From contig DDRA01000131.1 in NCBI GenBank assembly GCA_002343545.1, positions 5,681-26,685 on the forward strand: DNA of 21,005 nucleotides, read 5' to 3'. This DNA is from Bacteriovoracaceae bacterium UBA2428. GTDB lineage: Bacteria > Bdellovibrionota > UBA2428. The translations under genes were made by a program, and so were the position numbers. This document shows positions 1-5,536 of the stretch, one piece after another (position 1 is the first letter of the stretch; each line of letters opens with the position of its first letter). The notes below the pieces were generated by a model, which was given only the letters and a program-made list of their open reading frames with translations, was not told the origin of the DNA and did no database searches.

Positions 1-1763
1 AGCGCATCGATGTCGTCCTTGTCCCACGGGACGATCGAACGATTCTCCATGCGCGCGGGCTCGAGCACGCAGAGATCCACGAGCGGATCGTCGGAGAGCA
101 CGAAGCCCCCGGTGTGCAAGCCCATATGGCGAGGAAGTCCCCGAAGGAGCGGCACGAGTCGGAGCAGACGTGCCCAGCGCTGGCGACCGATCTTGTGCGC
201 GCGCAAGCGCGTCTTCAGATCCTCGGGCGGATCCACCGCGCCCGCGATGCGTTCGAAACCTTCGCGTCCCATATAGTTGACGACGGCGTCGATGGCCTCC
301 TTCGGAAAGCCAAGCGCCTTGGCCGTCTCGCGAATCGCCATGCGCCCCCGGAAACGAATGACCGAGCTGACCATGGCGGCGCGATGGCGGCCGTAACGGC
401 GATAGACTTCTTGGAGCACTTCTTCGCGACGTTCGTGCTCGAAGTCGATGTCGATGTCGGGCGGTTCGGCTCGCTCCATCGAAAGAAAGCGTTCGAAGAG
501 AAGGTCCATCTGCACGGGGTCGATGGCCGTGATGCCGAGCACGTAGCAGACGGCGGAGTTCGCCGCCGATCCGCGGCCTTGGAAAAGGATGTTCTGATCG
601 CGGGCGTACTTGAGGACGTCCCAGATGGTGAGGAAGTAGTCTTCGTAGCCGAGCTTGGCGATGAGCTCGAGCTCGTGATCGACCTGTTTCCGGAGCGCGG
701 CTTGCTTTTCGGGGGGGAACTCCAAGAGCTTCTCGTAGGCGAGCTTCCGGAGCCAGCTCGAAGCGGTCTCGCCCGCGGGGACGGATTCCTTGGGGTAACG
801 GTAACGCAATTCCTCGAGCGAGAAATGAAGGCGCTCCTTGAGTTGGAGCCCGCGTTCGAAGGGGTCGATGGCGAGGGGCGGACCGCCCGAAGCCTGCAGC
901 CGCGCGGCCAAGACGAGTTTGAGGCGCCGCAGATCATCGGGGCCCAGGAGCCGTCGTTCGGAATTGGCCTGCGACAAGTACCCAAGCTCGTCGAGGGGCT
1001 TTGCGTGTCGGATCGCGGCCATGAGTTGGCTCAGCTCGAAGTCCTCGCGATCGACGAAGAGCGGAAGGGTCGTGGCGAGAAGCGGCAGCCGGAGATCGCG
1101 GGCCCGCTCCACGAGCCATTCTTGGAGTTCGGCCACGCCGGGCGCGAAAGTCAGCGGAAACGCGAGCGAGAGCGCGGATTCAGCGCCGCGCCCGCAGACC
1201 TCGGCGAGCTCGAGCAACCAGAAGGGGCATTGATTGCCTTGCTTAGGGGGCGTCGAGAAGCTGGGCGTCGGAGCGACGGCGTCCTGCGTGCGGACGCGCG
1301 ATTCCTCCTCGAGATCGGGGTTCGAGATCCACGGAAAAAAACGTCCGCCGACGGAAATGAGAACGAAGTCCCGGCTCAAGTCCGTGCGCTGACGCAAGAA
1401 TCCCAGGAAGTCGCGCCACCGCAACGGCGTCAGCCCCTTCTCGCGCAAGGGCATGCCTTCGAGAGCCCAGCTCGAAAGGAAGCGGCAAAGATCGGAGTAG
1501 GCGCGCCGATGACAAGGATAGACGAAGAGAGGATCCGCGACGTCAAAGTGGAGGCGGATGCCGACGGCGAACGAAAAATCCGGTCGCCGCTCGCGGGCCT
1601 CGCGCGCGGCGTGAAAGCCCCGCGCGAGGCCGTAGAGTCCCATGCGGTCGGCGAGCCCGAGGCCCGCGTAACCGCGATCGACGCAGGCGTCGACGAGCTC
1701 GTTCGGCTGGGTCGTGCCCTCGAGAAACGAAAAACACGAAGTTCCCAACCACTCAAAGAACAT
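1..1763 (-). CDS. dnaE2: Error-prone DNA polymerase III alpha subunit DnaE2 (ImuC), N-terminal 587 residues
   Basis: This is the translesion polymerase of the ImuA-ImuB-DnaE2 mutasome, cut by the left edge of the window. Read on the minus strand it opens with a PHP-type segment (SFLEGTTQPNELV, residues about 12-24). It then contains the C-family polymerase core, including QGRGSAANSAVCYVLGI and the catalytic PDIDIDF at residues 435-441 with Asp436, Asp438 and Asp440. A later conserved stretch, GLPRHMGLHTGGFV, lies near the truncated end. The usual PHP metal histidines at the very N-terminus are not visible (EWLGTSCFSF), so that domain is probably inactive. The ATG at 1763 aligns with where the family normally begins. 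No Shine-Dalgarno precedes it; a perfect palindromic operator ends one base upstream instead. It lies in the same orientation as imuB, the acetyltransferase and a small gene, but has its own operator, so it is probably a separate damage-inducible unit. Confidence 0.95.
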   Translation of the reverse strand, partial: MFFEWLGTSCFSFLEGTTQPNELVDACVDRGYAGLGLADRMGLYGLARGFHAAREARERRPDFSFAVGIRLHFDVADPLFVYPCHRRAYSDLCRFLSSWALEGMPLREKGLTPLRWRDFLGFLRQRTDLSRDFVLISVGGRFFPWISNPDLEEESRVRTQDAVAPTPSFSTPPKQGNQCPFWLLELAEVCGRGAESALSLAFPLTFAPGVAELQEWLVERARDLRLPLLATTLPLFVDREDFELSQLMAAIRHAKPLDELGYLSQANSERRLLGPDDLRRLKLVLAARLQASGGPPLAIDPFERGLQLKERLHFSLEELRYRYPKESVPAGETASSWLRKLAYEKLLEFPPEKQAALRKQVDHELELIAKLGYEDYFLTIWDVLKYARDQNILFQGRGSAANSAVCYVLGITAIDPVQMDLLFERFLSMERAEPPDIDIDFEHERREEVLQEVYRRYGRHRAAMVSSVIRFRGRMAIRETAKALGFPKEAIDAVVNYMGREGFERIAGAVDPPEDLKTRLRAHKIGRQRWARLLRLVPLLRGLPRHMGLHTGGFVLSDDPLVDLCVLEPARMENRSIVPWDKDDIDA

Positions 1764-1764
1764 G

Positions 1765-1778
1765 CATACAATTGTATG
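1765..1778 (-). promoter_or_regulatory. Putative LexA operator and core promoter of dnaE2
   Basis: CATACAATTGTATG is a perfect 14-base palindrome that ends one base before the dnaE2 ATG. It contains a good -10 hexamer on the minus strand (TACAAT, 1776 to 1771), with TGGACA (1800 to 1795) 18 bases upstream as a -35. Only seven bases separate the -10 from the ATG, so transcription should begin at or next to the start codon. The same CATAC-N4-GTATG pattern recurs at imuB and imuA. Assigning it to LexA is an inference from the linked lexA gene and the SOS nature of the targets. Confidence 0.8.
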
Positions 1779-1868
1779 GCCCTGAGCATGCCTTTGTCCA
1801 AGCCAAAACCCTGCCGGCACGGAAATCCGTTTCACCGCGACGGGTGATTCAAACTTCGATCATGAGAC

Positions 1869-2000
1869 TCAAGTTTTCGGTCGGCTCAGACGAAAAGAAC
1901 GACGGTTTTTAGGTCGTCGTTTCTTTCGGTACTCGGCCCAGATCGTTGTAGCGATCTGGGCTAATCTTACCAAAAGCCACAGAAGTTCGAGGTAACTCAT
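1869..2000 (-). CDS. Small 43-residue protein: membrane helix plus arginine/lysine-rich tail
   Basis: I do not recognise this gene. The ATG at 2000 has an excellent Shine-Dalgarno (AAAGGAGA, about six bases upstream on the minus strand). The product starts with MSYLELLWLLVRLAQIATTI, a likely single transmembrane or amphipathic helix (residues 3-24). It ends in a very basic tail (RKKRRPKNRRSFR, residues 25-37). It sits between the acetyltransferase and dnaE2, in the same direction as imuB, so it may be the last gene of an imuB-acetyltransferase-small protein unit and therefore LexA-controlled. A small membrane protein in an SOS cassette could act on division or membrane potential, or tether the mutasome, but nothing in the sequence decides this. 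A second frame with a poorly placed start overlaps it. A 10-base inverted repeat lies inside the gene. Confidence 0.62.
   Translation of the reverse strand: MSYLELLWLLVRLAQIATTIWAEYRKKRRPKNRRSFRLSRPKT
1936..1961. repeat. Perfect inverted repeat inside the small gene
   Basis: GCCCAGATCG and CGATCTGGGC form a perfect 10-base stem around a six-base loop. There is no T-run on either side, so it is not a classical intrinsic terminator. It lies in the coding part of the 43-residue gene. A second, less perfect inverted repeat (AAAGAACGAC with GTCGTTTCTTT) lies at about 1894-1926. They may form a stable mRNA structure upstream of dnaE2. Confidence 0.6.
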
Positions 2001-2043
2001 GCTCCCTCTCCTTTCTGTCGCGTTTCATCCTCCTTGTGAGAAC

Positions 2044-2074
2044 TCGCACCGGCAAGGCGTCAGCGCCGGAGCGA
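2044..2074. repeat. Imperfect hairpin downstream of the acetyltransferase gene
   Basis: TCGC-A-CCGGC pairs with GCCGG-A-GCGA around an 11-base loop, with one A/A mismatch. It lies 43-73 bases past the acetyltransferase stop codon and upstream of the 43-residue gene. No T-run follows on either strand, so it is at best a weak or Rho-assisted terminator, or an mRNA 3'-end stabiliser. Confidence 0.4.
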
Positions 2075-2116
2075 AAGCCGTGCCAAAGCAGCTTGGTTTT
2101 ATCGAACTTGAAGAGG

Positions 2117-2614
2117 CTATTTGACGAGAGCGTAGCACGCGAGATCGACGGGAATCCCTTTGAGCGCGATGGCTTTCTTACGAAGGCCTTCGAACTCCAT
2201 GCCGCATTTTTCCATCACACGGCGTGAAGCGATGTTGCTCGCGATGCAAAAAGACTGGAAGCGTTGAAGTTCCGGCAAGTTCTCGAAGGCCCACTTCTTT
2301 ACGGTGAGCGCCGCTTCGGTGACGTAGCCCTTGCGCCATTCGGATTGTGCGATCGCGTAGTCAATTTGACCGACGTGAGGATAGGGTTGCTTGAAGTCGA
2401 TCGAGCCGATGGCTTTGCCATCTTCGACCTTTCGAAGGGCCCAAACGAAAAAGAGTTTTCCGGGTTCAAAGAAAAGGTTGCGCTCGATCCAGTCGAGATA
2501 GGCTTGGGAATCCTCAAGAGTTTTATGCGCTGGCCAGAGAACGGTCCGAGCGACTTCTTCGTTTCCGGCGTAGGCGAGAATGTCGGGCAGGTCGCTTGGC
2601 CGAAAGGGACTCAA
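2117..2614 (-). CDS. GNAT-family N-acetyltransferase (RimJ/RimL type)
   Basis: This protein resembles acetyl-CoA-dependent N-acetyltransferases of the RimJ/RimL group, which modify ribosomal-protein N-termini or small molecules. Visible family marks are the SPFRPSDLPDILAYAGNEEV opening, GSIDFKQPYPHVGQIDYAI (central strands), the acetyl-CoA loop region EWRKGYVTEA and the C-terminal NIASRRVMEKCGMEFEG. The usual first strand (RLLL before SPFRP) is encoded upstream of the TTG at 2614. That frame stays open back to a TGA at about 2662 and offers a CTG at 2641, so the real start may be CTG or otherwise unusual. The TTG is the conservative choice. The gene follows imuB by 53-80 bases in the same direction, which suggests co-transcription and possibly SOS induction. 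Its substrate is unknown. Confidence 0.85.
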   Translation of the reverse strand: MSPFRPSDLPDILAYAGNEEVARTVLWPAHKTLEDSQAYLDWIERNLFFEPGKLFFVWALRKVEDGKAIGSIDFKQPYPHVGQIDYAIAQSEWRKGYVTEAALTVKKWAFENLPELQRFQSFCIASNIASRRVMEKCGMEFEGLRKKAIALKGIPVDLACYALVK

Positions 2615-2694
2615 GAGGAGTCGCGAGCTTCGGAGGGGCAGGAACTTCCGAAAAAGGGCTCATCGAAAGATTGTAAACAATTTTGGGACAGATT

Positions 2695-4071
2695 CTATTG
2701 CGTCGGGGAGAACTCAAAGATGCCTTGGACGAAGGCCCCTCCGCGTGCGTGATCCCAAAAAACCCAGCGCGAATCGACGCGAGCGTAAGATCGTTCTTCG
2801 ACTTCGTCGCGGATTTTTTCGAGCGAGGCTAAGGCTTGCCGAGACTCGAGCCAGCGCCAGAAATCTTCTTCGTTGCCGAGTCGAGGCTCACGCAGGGGCT
2901 TGGGCGTGGAATAAAACAACAAGGGTCGCTTGGGGTGGTCTTGGAGCGGCGGCAGGGCGCTGTAGCGCCCCCAGTCCACCCACGCGGCCGCCTCTTCGGG
3001 AAGCCAGGATTCGTTCGGTCGGTAGCTCCCGATCTGGATGGGCGCCCCCCGTTCGGCCCGCGAGAGCAGGCGCGCTACGAGCAGATTCCATTCTTCCTCG
3101 GTCTCTTCGCGTTTCGGATCGAAGAGATTGAGTTGTCGATCGGAGGCGTCTTCGAGTCCGAGCGAGCGCAGGCGAATGGAATCGAGCTCGTCCGAAAATC
3201 CCTCGAGCGAAGGCGTGGCCTGGAGTTGAAGCCAGTGTTCGAACACGAGCTTGTGCAGTCGCGCGGCCTCGCGCGAGGCTCGCGGCAATTCCACGCGGAA
3301 ACTTCGGGTATCGCGGCGCCGATCCGAGCGAAAAGAAATTTCGAAGCCCTTTAGGAGCGAGCGTCGGGCGGCCAGCCGTCGTTCCCACGCCTGGAGCGTT
3401 TCGAGAACCTGTTCCATGGGATCCGCGTCGGCGTGCGCGAAGAGGGAATGAACGAGTTCGACGGGAGGGACGTAGGGTGTGAGTTCCCAATCGCCGCGGC
3501 CGTCGATGCGCTTGAGCAGTTTGTCGAAGACGCCGCCGAAGCGTTCCAAGAACTCTTCCTGCACGATCGGGGTGCGGCAGACTTCGCGGATTTGCCCGAG
3601 CTTATCGAAACCGAGTTCGTCGAGGCGTGCCAAGAGGTCGTGAGCCGCCGCGCGGTCTTCGCTTTTGAGCAGCGCATCCGGGATGAGGGCGAGCGCGGCC
3701 GAAAGCGGCGCGTGCGCGAGGGCACGTTCGGCGTCGGACGCCCGAAAGAGGTGGAGGGGGCGGGCTTCGTCGGAACGTACGTGGCGCAAGAGGAAGACGG
3801 CCCACGCCGCCGTCGGCCCTAGCACGAAGGAAAGTCCGTCCCGACGGTGAAACTCGAGCACGAGTTTTTCGAACTCGAGCGGTTCGGCCCGGGGACCCGA
3901 AGCGAGGAGCTCGGGGAGCTGCCAATAGCGAGTTTGCTTGGAGAGATCGACGAGGATCTCTCCTTGCGGTCCCTCGAAGACGTCGGGAGAAAACTCCAGA
4001 AGACGATCCAAGAGATCGCTGCGCAGGTAAGAGGCTTTGGAATTGTCGGGTTCAAGGCAAACCATCCACAT
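2695..4071 (-). CDS. imuB: ImuB, Y-family-like mutasome protein (458 aa)
   Basis: ImuB is a DinB/UmuC-related protein that lacks polymerase activity. It bridges DnaE2 to the beta clamp during damage-induced mutagenesis. The order fits the family: an N-terminal MWMVCLEPDN, without the usual catalytic acid at this edge; GPTAAWAVFLL at residues 85-95; a helix-hairpin-helix-like region at about 147-180 (DELGFDKLGQIREV, then FLERFGGVFDKLLKRIDG); and a little-finger-like segment at about 200-260. A clear beta-clamp-binding pentapeptide, QLNLF, lies at residues 313-317. The ATG at 4071 matches the family's usual start, although an ATG at 4065 is also possible. The open frame continues far upstream, but that part lies over imuA and is not coding. 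An operator palindrome lies 14 bases upstream of the ATG. The gene diverges from imuA and precedes the acetyltransferase. Confidence 0.92.
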   Translation of the reverse strand: MWMVCLEPDNSKASYLRSDLLDRLLEFSPDVFEGPQGEILVDLSKQTRYWQLPELLASGPRAEPLEFEKLVLEFHRRDGLSFVLGPTAAWAVFLLRHVRSDEARPLHLFRASDAERALAHAPLSAALALIPDALLKSEDRAAAHDLLARLDELGFDKLGQIREVCRTPIVQEEFLERFGGVFDKLLKRIDGRGDWELTPYVPPVELVHSLFAHADADPMEQVLETLQAWERRLAARRSLLKGFEISFRSDRRRDTRSFRVELPRASREAARLHKLVFEHWLQLQATPSLEGFSDELDSIRLRSLGLEDASDRQLNLFDPKREETEEEWNLLVARLLSRAERGAPIQIGSYRPNESWLPEEAAAWVDWGRYSALPPLQDHPKRPLLFYSTPKPLREPRLGNEEDFWRWLESRQALASLEKIRDEVEERSYARVDSRWVFWDHARGGAFVQGIFEFSPTQ

Positions 4072-4085
4072 GATTTTAGGGATAC

Positions 4086-4099
4086 CATACAAATGTATG
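4086..4099 (-). promoter_or_regulatory. Putative LexA operator of imuB
   Basis: CATACAAATGTATG has two perfect 5-base arms around N4 and lies 14 bases upstream of the imuB ATG. It lies in the 105-base gap between the divergent imuB and imuA starts, exactly 80 bases (centre to centre) from the imuA copy. A TACATT hexamer on the minus strand (4097 to 4092) could be the -10 of imuB; I see no convincing -35. Two operators in one divergent promoter region could allow cooperative repression. The LexA assignment is inferred. Confidence 0.78.
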
Positions 4100-4162
4100 C
4101 GTATTGGAGCCAAAAAACCGGAGGGGGGAAATCTCTGCCTTGCGAAAGCTCTACGGACACGA

Positions 4163-4182
4163 TACCATACGGAAGTATGGTA
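4163..4182 (+). promoter_or_regulatory. Putative LexA operator and promoter of the imuA-lexA operon
   Basis: TACCATAC-GGAA-GTATGGTA is a palindrome with 8-base arms, the longest-armed copy in the window. Its core, CATAC-N4-GTATG, spans 4166-4179, and its last three bases are the imuA ATG. A plausible promoter reads TTGCGA (4140-4145), a 17-base spacer, then TACCAT (4163-4168), with the ATG eight bases further on. A repressor bound here would cover the -10 and the start site. Because lexA overlaps imuA, this would also be the autoregulatory site of LexA. The repressor's identity is inferred. Confidence 0.8.
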
Positions 4183-4710
4183 CAGGAAATCCTTTCGCAA
4201 GCCGCTTGGGGCGGCACTCGATACGCCCTCGACGAGGTCCGGGATCGTTGGCTGCTCCAAAAGTCGTCGGCCGAGATGGCGAAAGGGGCTTCGAGCCGCC
4301 CGGTTTGCATCGTGGAAGTCCGCGAGGAAGCTTTTCTCTATCCTCCGGCCTTTGATCCGGAACTTCGTTTGGCCGCTTCGCAGGGACGACTCATTTGGCT
4401 GCGTACGAACGAAGCGAAAGCCCCTGAACTCGTGAATATGCTTCTTTCGAGCGGGCTCTGCGAAGGGGTTTTGCTCCACGGCCTCGAAAAGTTTTCGCGC
4501 TCGTCCCCGGCCGGAGTGTGGGGACGACGCTGGCAGTTGTCGGCCCGCCAAGGCGGGACGAATTTGATTTGGCTTCACGAGAAACCCGTCATGGGATTTC
4601 TTCTTGGCTTTGACGTTCGACTCGAGTGGATCGCACCGGGTCGTTTTGAAATTCGAAAGGGGCATGGATTTGTCGAACCCACTCACAGAGAGACAGCGAG
4701 AGCTTCTTGA
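4177..4710 (+). CDS. imuA: Short ImuA-like (RecA/SulA-related) mutasome protein (177 aa)
   Basis: ImuA is the RecA-like partner of ImuB and DnaE2. The match lies in the family's central and C-terminal parts: FLYPPAFDPELRLAASQGRL (residues 53-72), then IWLRTNEAKAPELVNMLLSS, CEGVLLHGLEKF and GRRWQLSARQGGTNLIWLHE (residues 116-135), ending in RVE-type strands (VRLEWIAPGRFEIRKGHG). The N-terminal ATPase part, with its Walker A loop, is missing, so this is a short form. The ATG at 4177 is the final triplet of the operator palindrome and no Shine-Dalgarno is visible. Upstream in-frame ATGs would run through the operators and into the imuB region, so I reject them. The gene diverges from imuB and overlaps lexA by 47 bases in another frame. 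Confidence 0.82.
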   Translation: MVQEILSQAAWGGTRYALDEVRDRWLLQKSSAEMAKGASSRPVCIVEVREEAFLYPPAFDPELRLAASQGRLIWLRTNEAKAPELVNMLLSSGLCEGVLLHGLEKFSRSSPAGVWGRRWQLSARQGGTNLIWLHEKPVMGFLLGFDVRLEWIAPGRFEIRKGHGFVEPTHRETARAS

Positions 4711-5305
4711 TTTCATCGAGTCCACCGCTCACCGCGAGGCGCGCATGCCCTCGTTTCGTGAAATGGCGAAGGCCTTGAACGTTTCCGCCGTCGGAACGAT
4801 CCAAGGACTTGTCCGCGGCTTACTCGAACGCGGCTACCTCGAAAAAGAGGGGCGTCGTTTGGCGCTTCCTTCCAAGCGGAAAGCGGAAAACTTTTCCGTC
4901 CCTATCGTCGGCGAAGTCGCCGCGGGTTCGCTGACGGACGCGTTTGAAGTTTCTTTGGGAACCTTGTCGCTGACTCCCGAGTTGCTTGGGCTCAAGAACG
5001 ATGGCGAATGGCCCCGTGACCGCTTCTTCGCTTTGCGCGTAAAAGGCGAAAGTATGATCGAGGCCGGCATCCTGCCGAAAGATATGGTCGTGGTGGATCG
5101 GAGCTCCCGCGTGCGCAGCGGCGACATCGTGGTCGCGCTCTATCGTGACGAAGCGACGGTGAAAGAGATCCAGTTCCCGCGCAAATCGAGCGACTTGGTT
5201 CGTTTGCTCCCGCACAATTCCAAGCTTGAGCCGATCGAGGTGCCGGGAGACCAAAAATTGAAAGTTCTCGGAAAGGTCGTCGCGCTTCAGCGCGTGATGG
5301 CGTGA
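4664..5305 (+). CDS. lexA: LexA repressor (SOS response regulator, 213 aa)
   Basis: This is the self-cleaving repressor of the SOS regulon. The start MDLSNPLTERQRELLDFIES is typical of LexA and is preceded by AAAGG about four bases upstream. The winged helix-turn-helix spans residues about 6-65, with a recognition region around SAVGTIQGLVRGLL that differs from the E. coli type. The cleavage site is Ala87-Gly88 (VGEVAAGSL). The catalytic dyad is Ser130 (KGESMIEAGI) and Lys167 (EATVKEI). All residues for RecA-stimulated autoproteolysis are therefore present. It overlaps the end of imuA by 47 bases, and I see no operator directly upstream of it. Its expression and autoregulation probably come from the imuA operator at 4163-4182. 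Linkage to imuA, imuB and dnaE2 makes these its likely core targets. Confidence 0.96.
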   Translation: MDLSNPLTERQRELLDFIESTAHREARMPSFREMAKALNVSAVGTIQGLVRGLLERGYLEKEGRRLALPSKRKAENFSVPIVGEVAAGSLTDAFEVSLGTLSLTPELLGLKNDGEWPRDRFFALRVKGESMIEAGILPKDMVVVDRSSRVRSGDIVVALYRDEATVKEIQFPRKSSDLVRLLPHNSKLEPIEVPGDQKLKVLGKVVALQRVMA

Positions 5306-5333
5306 GTGTGCGCACTTAGCGCGCGTTTTGAGA

Positions 5334-5480
5334 TCAGAAAAGCTGAAGAAATCCCAAGACGGTCGTCGTCAAAGCGATCAAGACGGCCGTTTGGAGATTG
5401 ATTCGGGCCTCTTCGGTTAGGGGGTTTTGGCCAGACGGGATCATGCCGAAGGGCTTAAAGAGGTCGCCCCACTGCGTCAA
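5334..5480 (-). CDS. Small 48-residue single-pass membrane protein
   Basis: I do not recognise this gene. A TTG at 5480 is preceded on the minus strand by a strong Shine-Dalgarno-like AAAAGAGGA about three bases away. An in-frame ATG at 5444 would give a 36-residue form. The protein begins MTQWGDLFKPFGMIPSGQNP and continues with a charged LTEEAR. It ends in one hydrophobic helix (TAVLIALTTTVLGFLQLF, residues 31-48) that reaches the last residue, so it looks like a tail-anchored mini-protein. It faces lexA tail to tail, with 28 bases between stops, and diverges from ddl with 56 bases between starts. Its position beside lexA recalls small SOS membrane proteins in other bacteria, but it has no operator of the CATAC type. 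A role in damage is therefore only a guess. Confidence 0.55.
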   Translation of the reverse strand: MTQWGDLFKPFGMIPSGQNPLTEEARINLQTAVLIALTTTVLGFLQLF

Positions 5481-5524
5481 TCCTCTTTTCCTCGAGATTG
5501 GCTGCAGAGCGGGGGGACTCCGCC

Positions 5525-5530
5525 TAAAAT
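5525..5530 (+). promoter_or_regulatory. Possible -10 element of ddl
   Basis: TAAAAT lies only six bases before the ddl ATG, and no Shine-Dalgarno is visible, so ddl may be transcribed as a leaderless or near-leaderless mRNA. I do not see a good -35 at the usual distance; TTGGCT is 21 bases upstream. Confidence 0.35.
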
Positions 5531-5536
5531 AGACCT

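Noticed and set aside
114..1847. Long plus-strand open frame (577 codons) opposite dnaE2
   Set aside because: It is the antisense of a clear DnaE2 frame; GC-rich coding DNA often leaves such shadows open.
1936..1961. The 10-base inverted repeat as an intrinsic terminator
   Set aside because: No T-run on either strand and it lies within a likely coding frame.
1909..2028. 39-residue frame starting MKRDRKEREHEL on the minus strand, overlapping the 43-residue gene
   Set aside because: AAGGAGG abuts the ATG with no spacing, and the second start (2000) has an ideal ribosome-binding site and a product with a clear membrane helix. It could still be coding; I judge it less likely.
3847..4176. Upstream in-frame extension of ImuA, including an ATG at 4093
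   Set aside because: It would run through both operators and antisense over imuB; the family match begins only after 4177.
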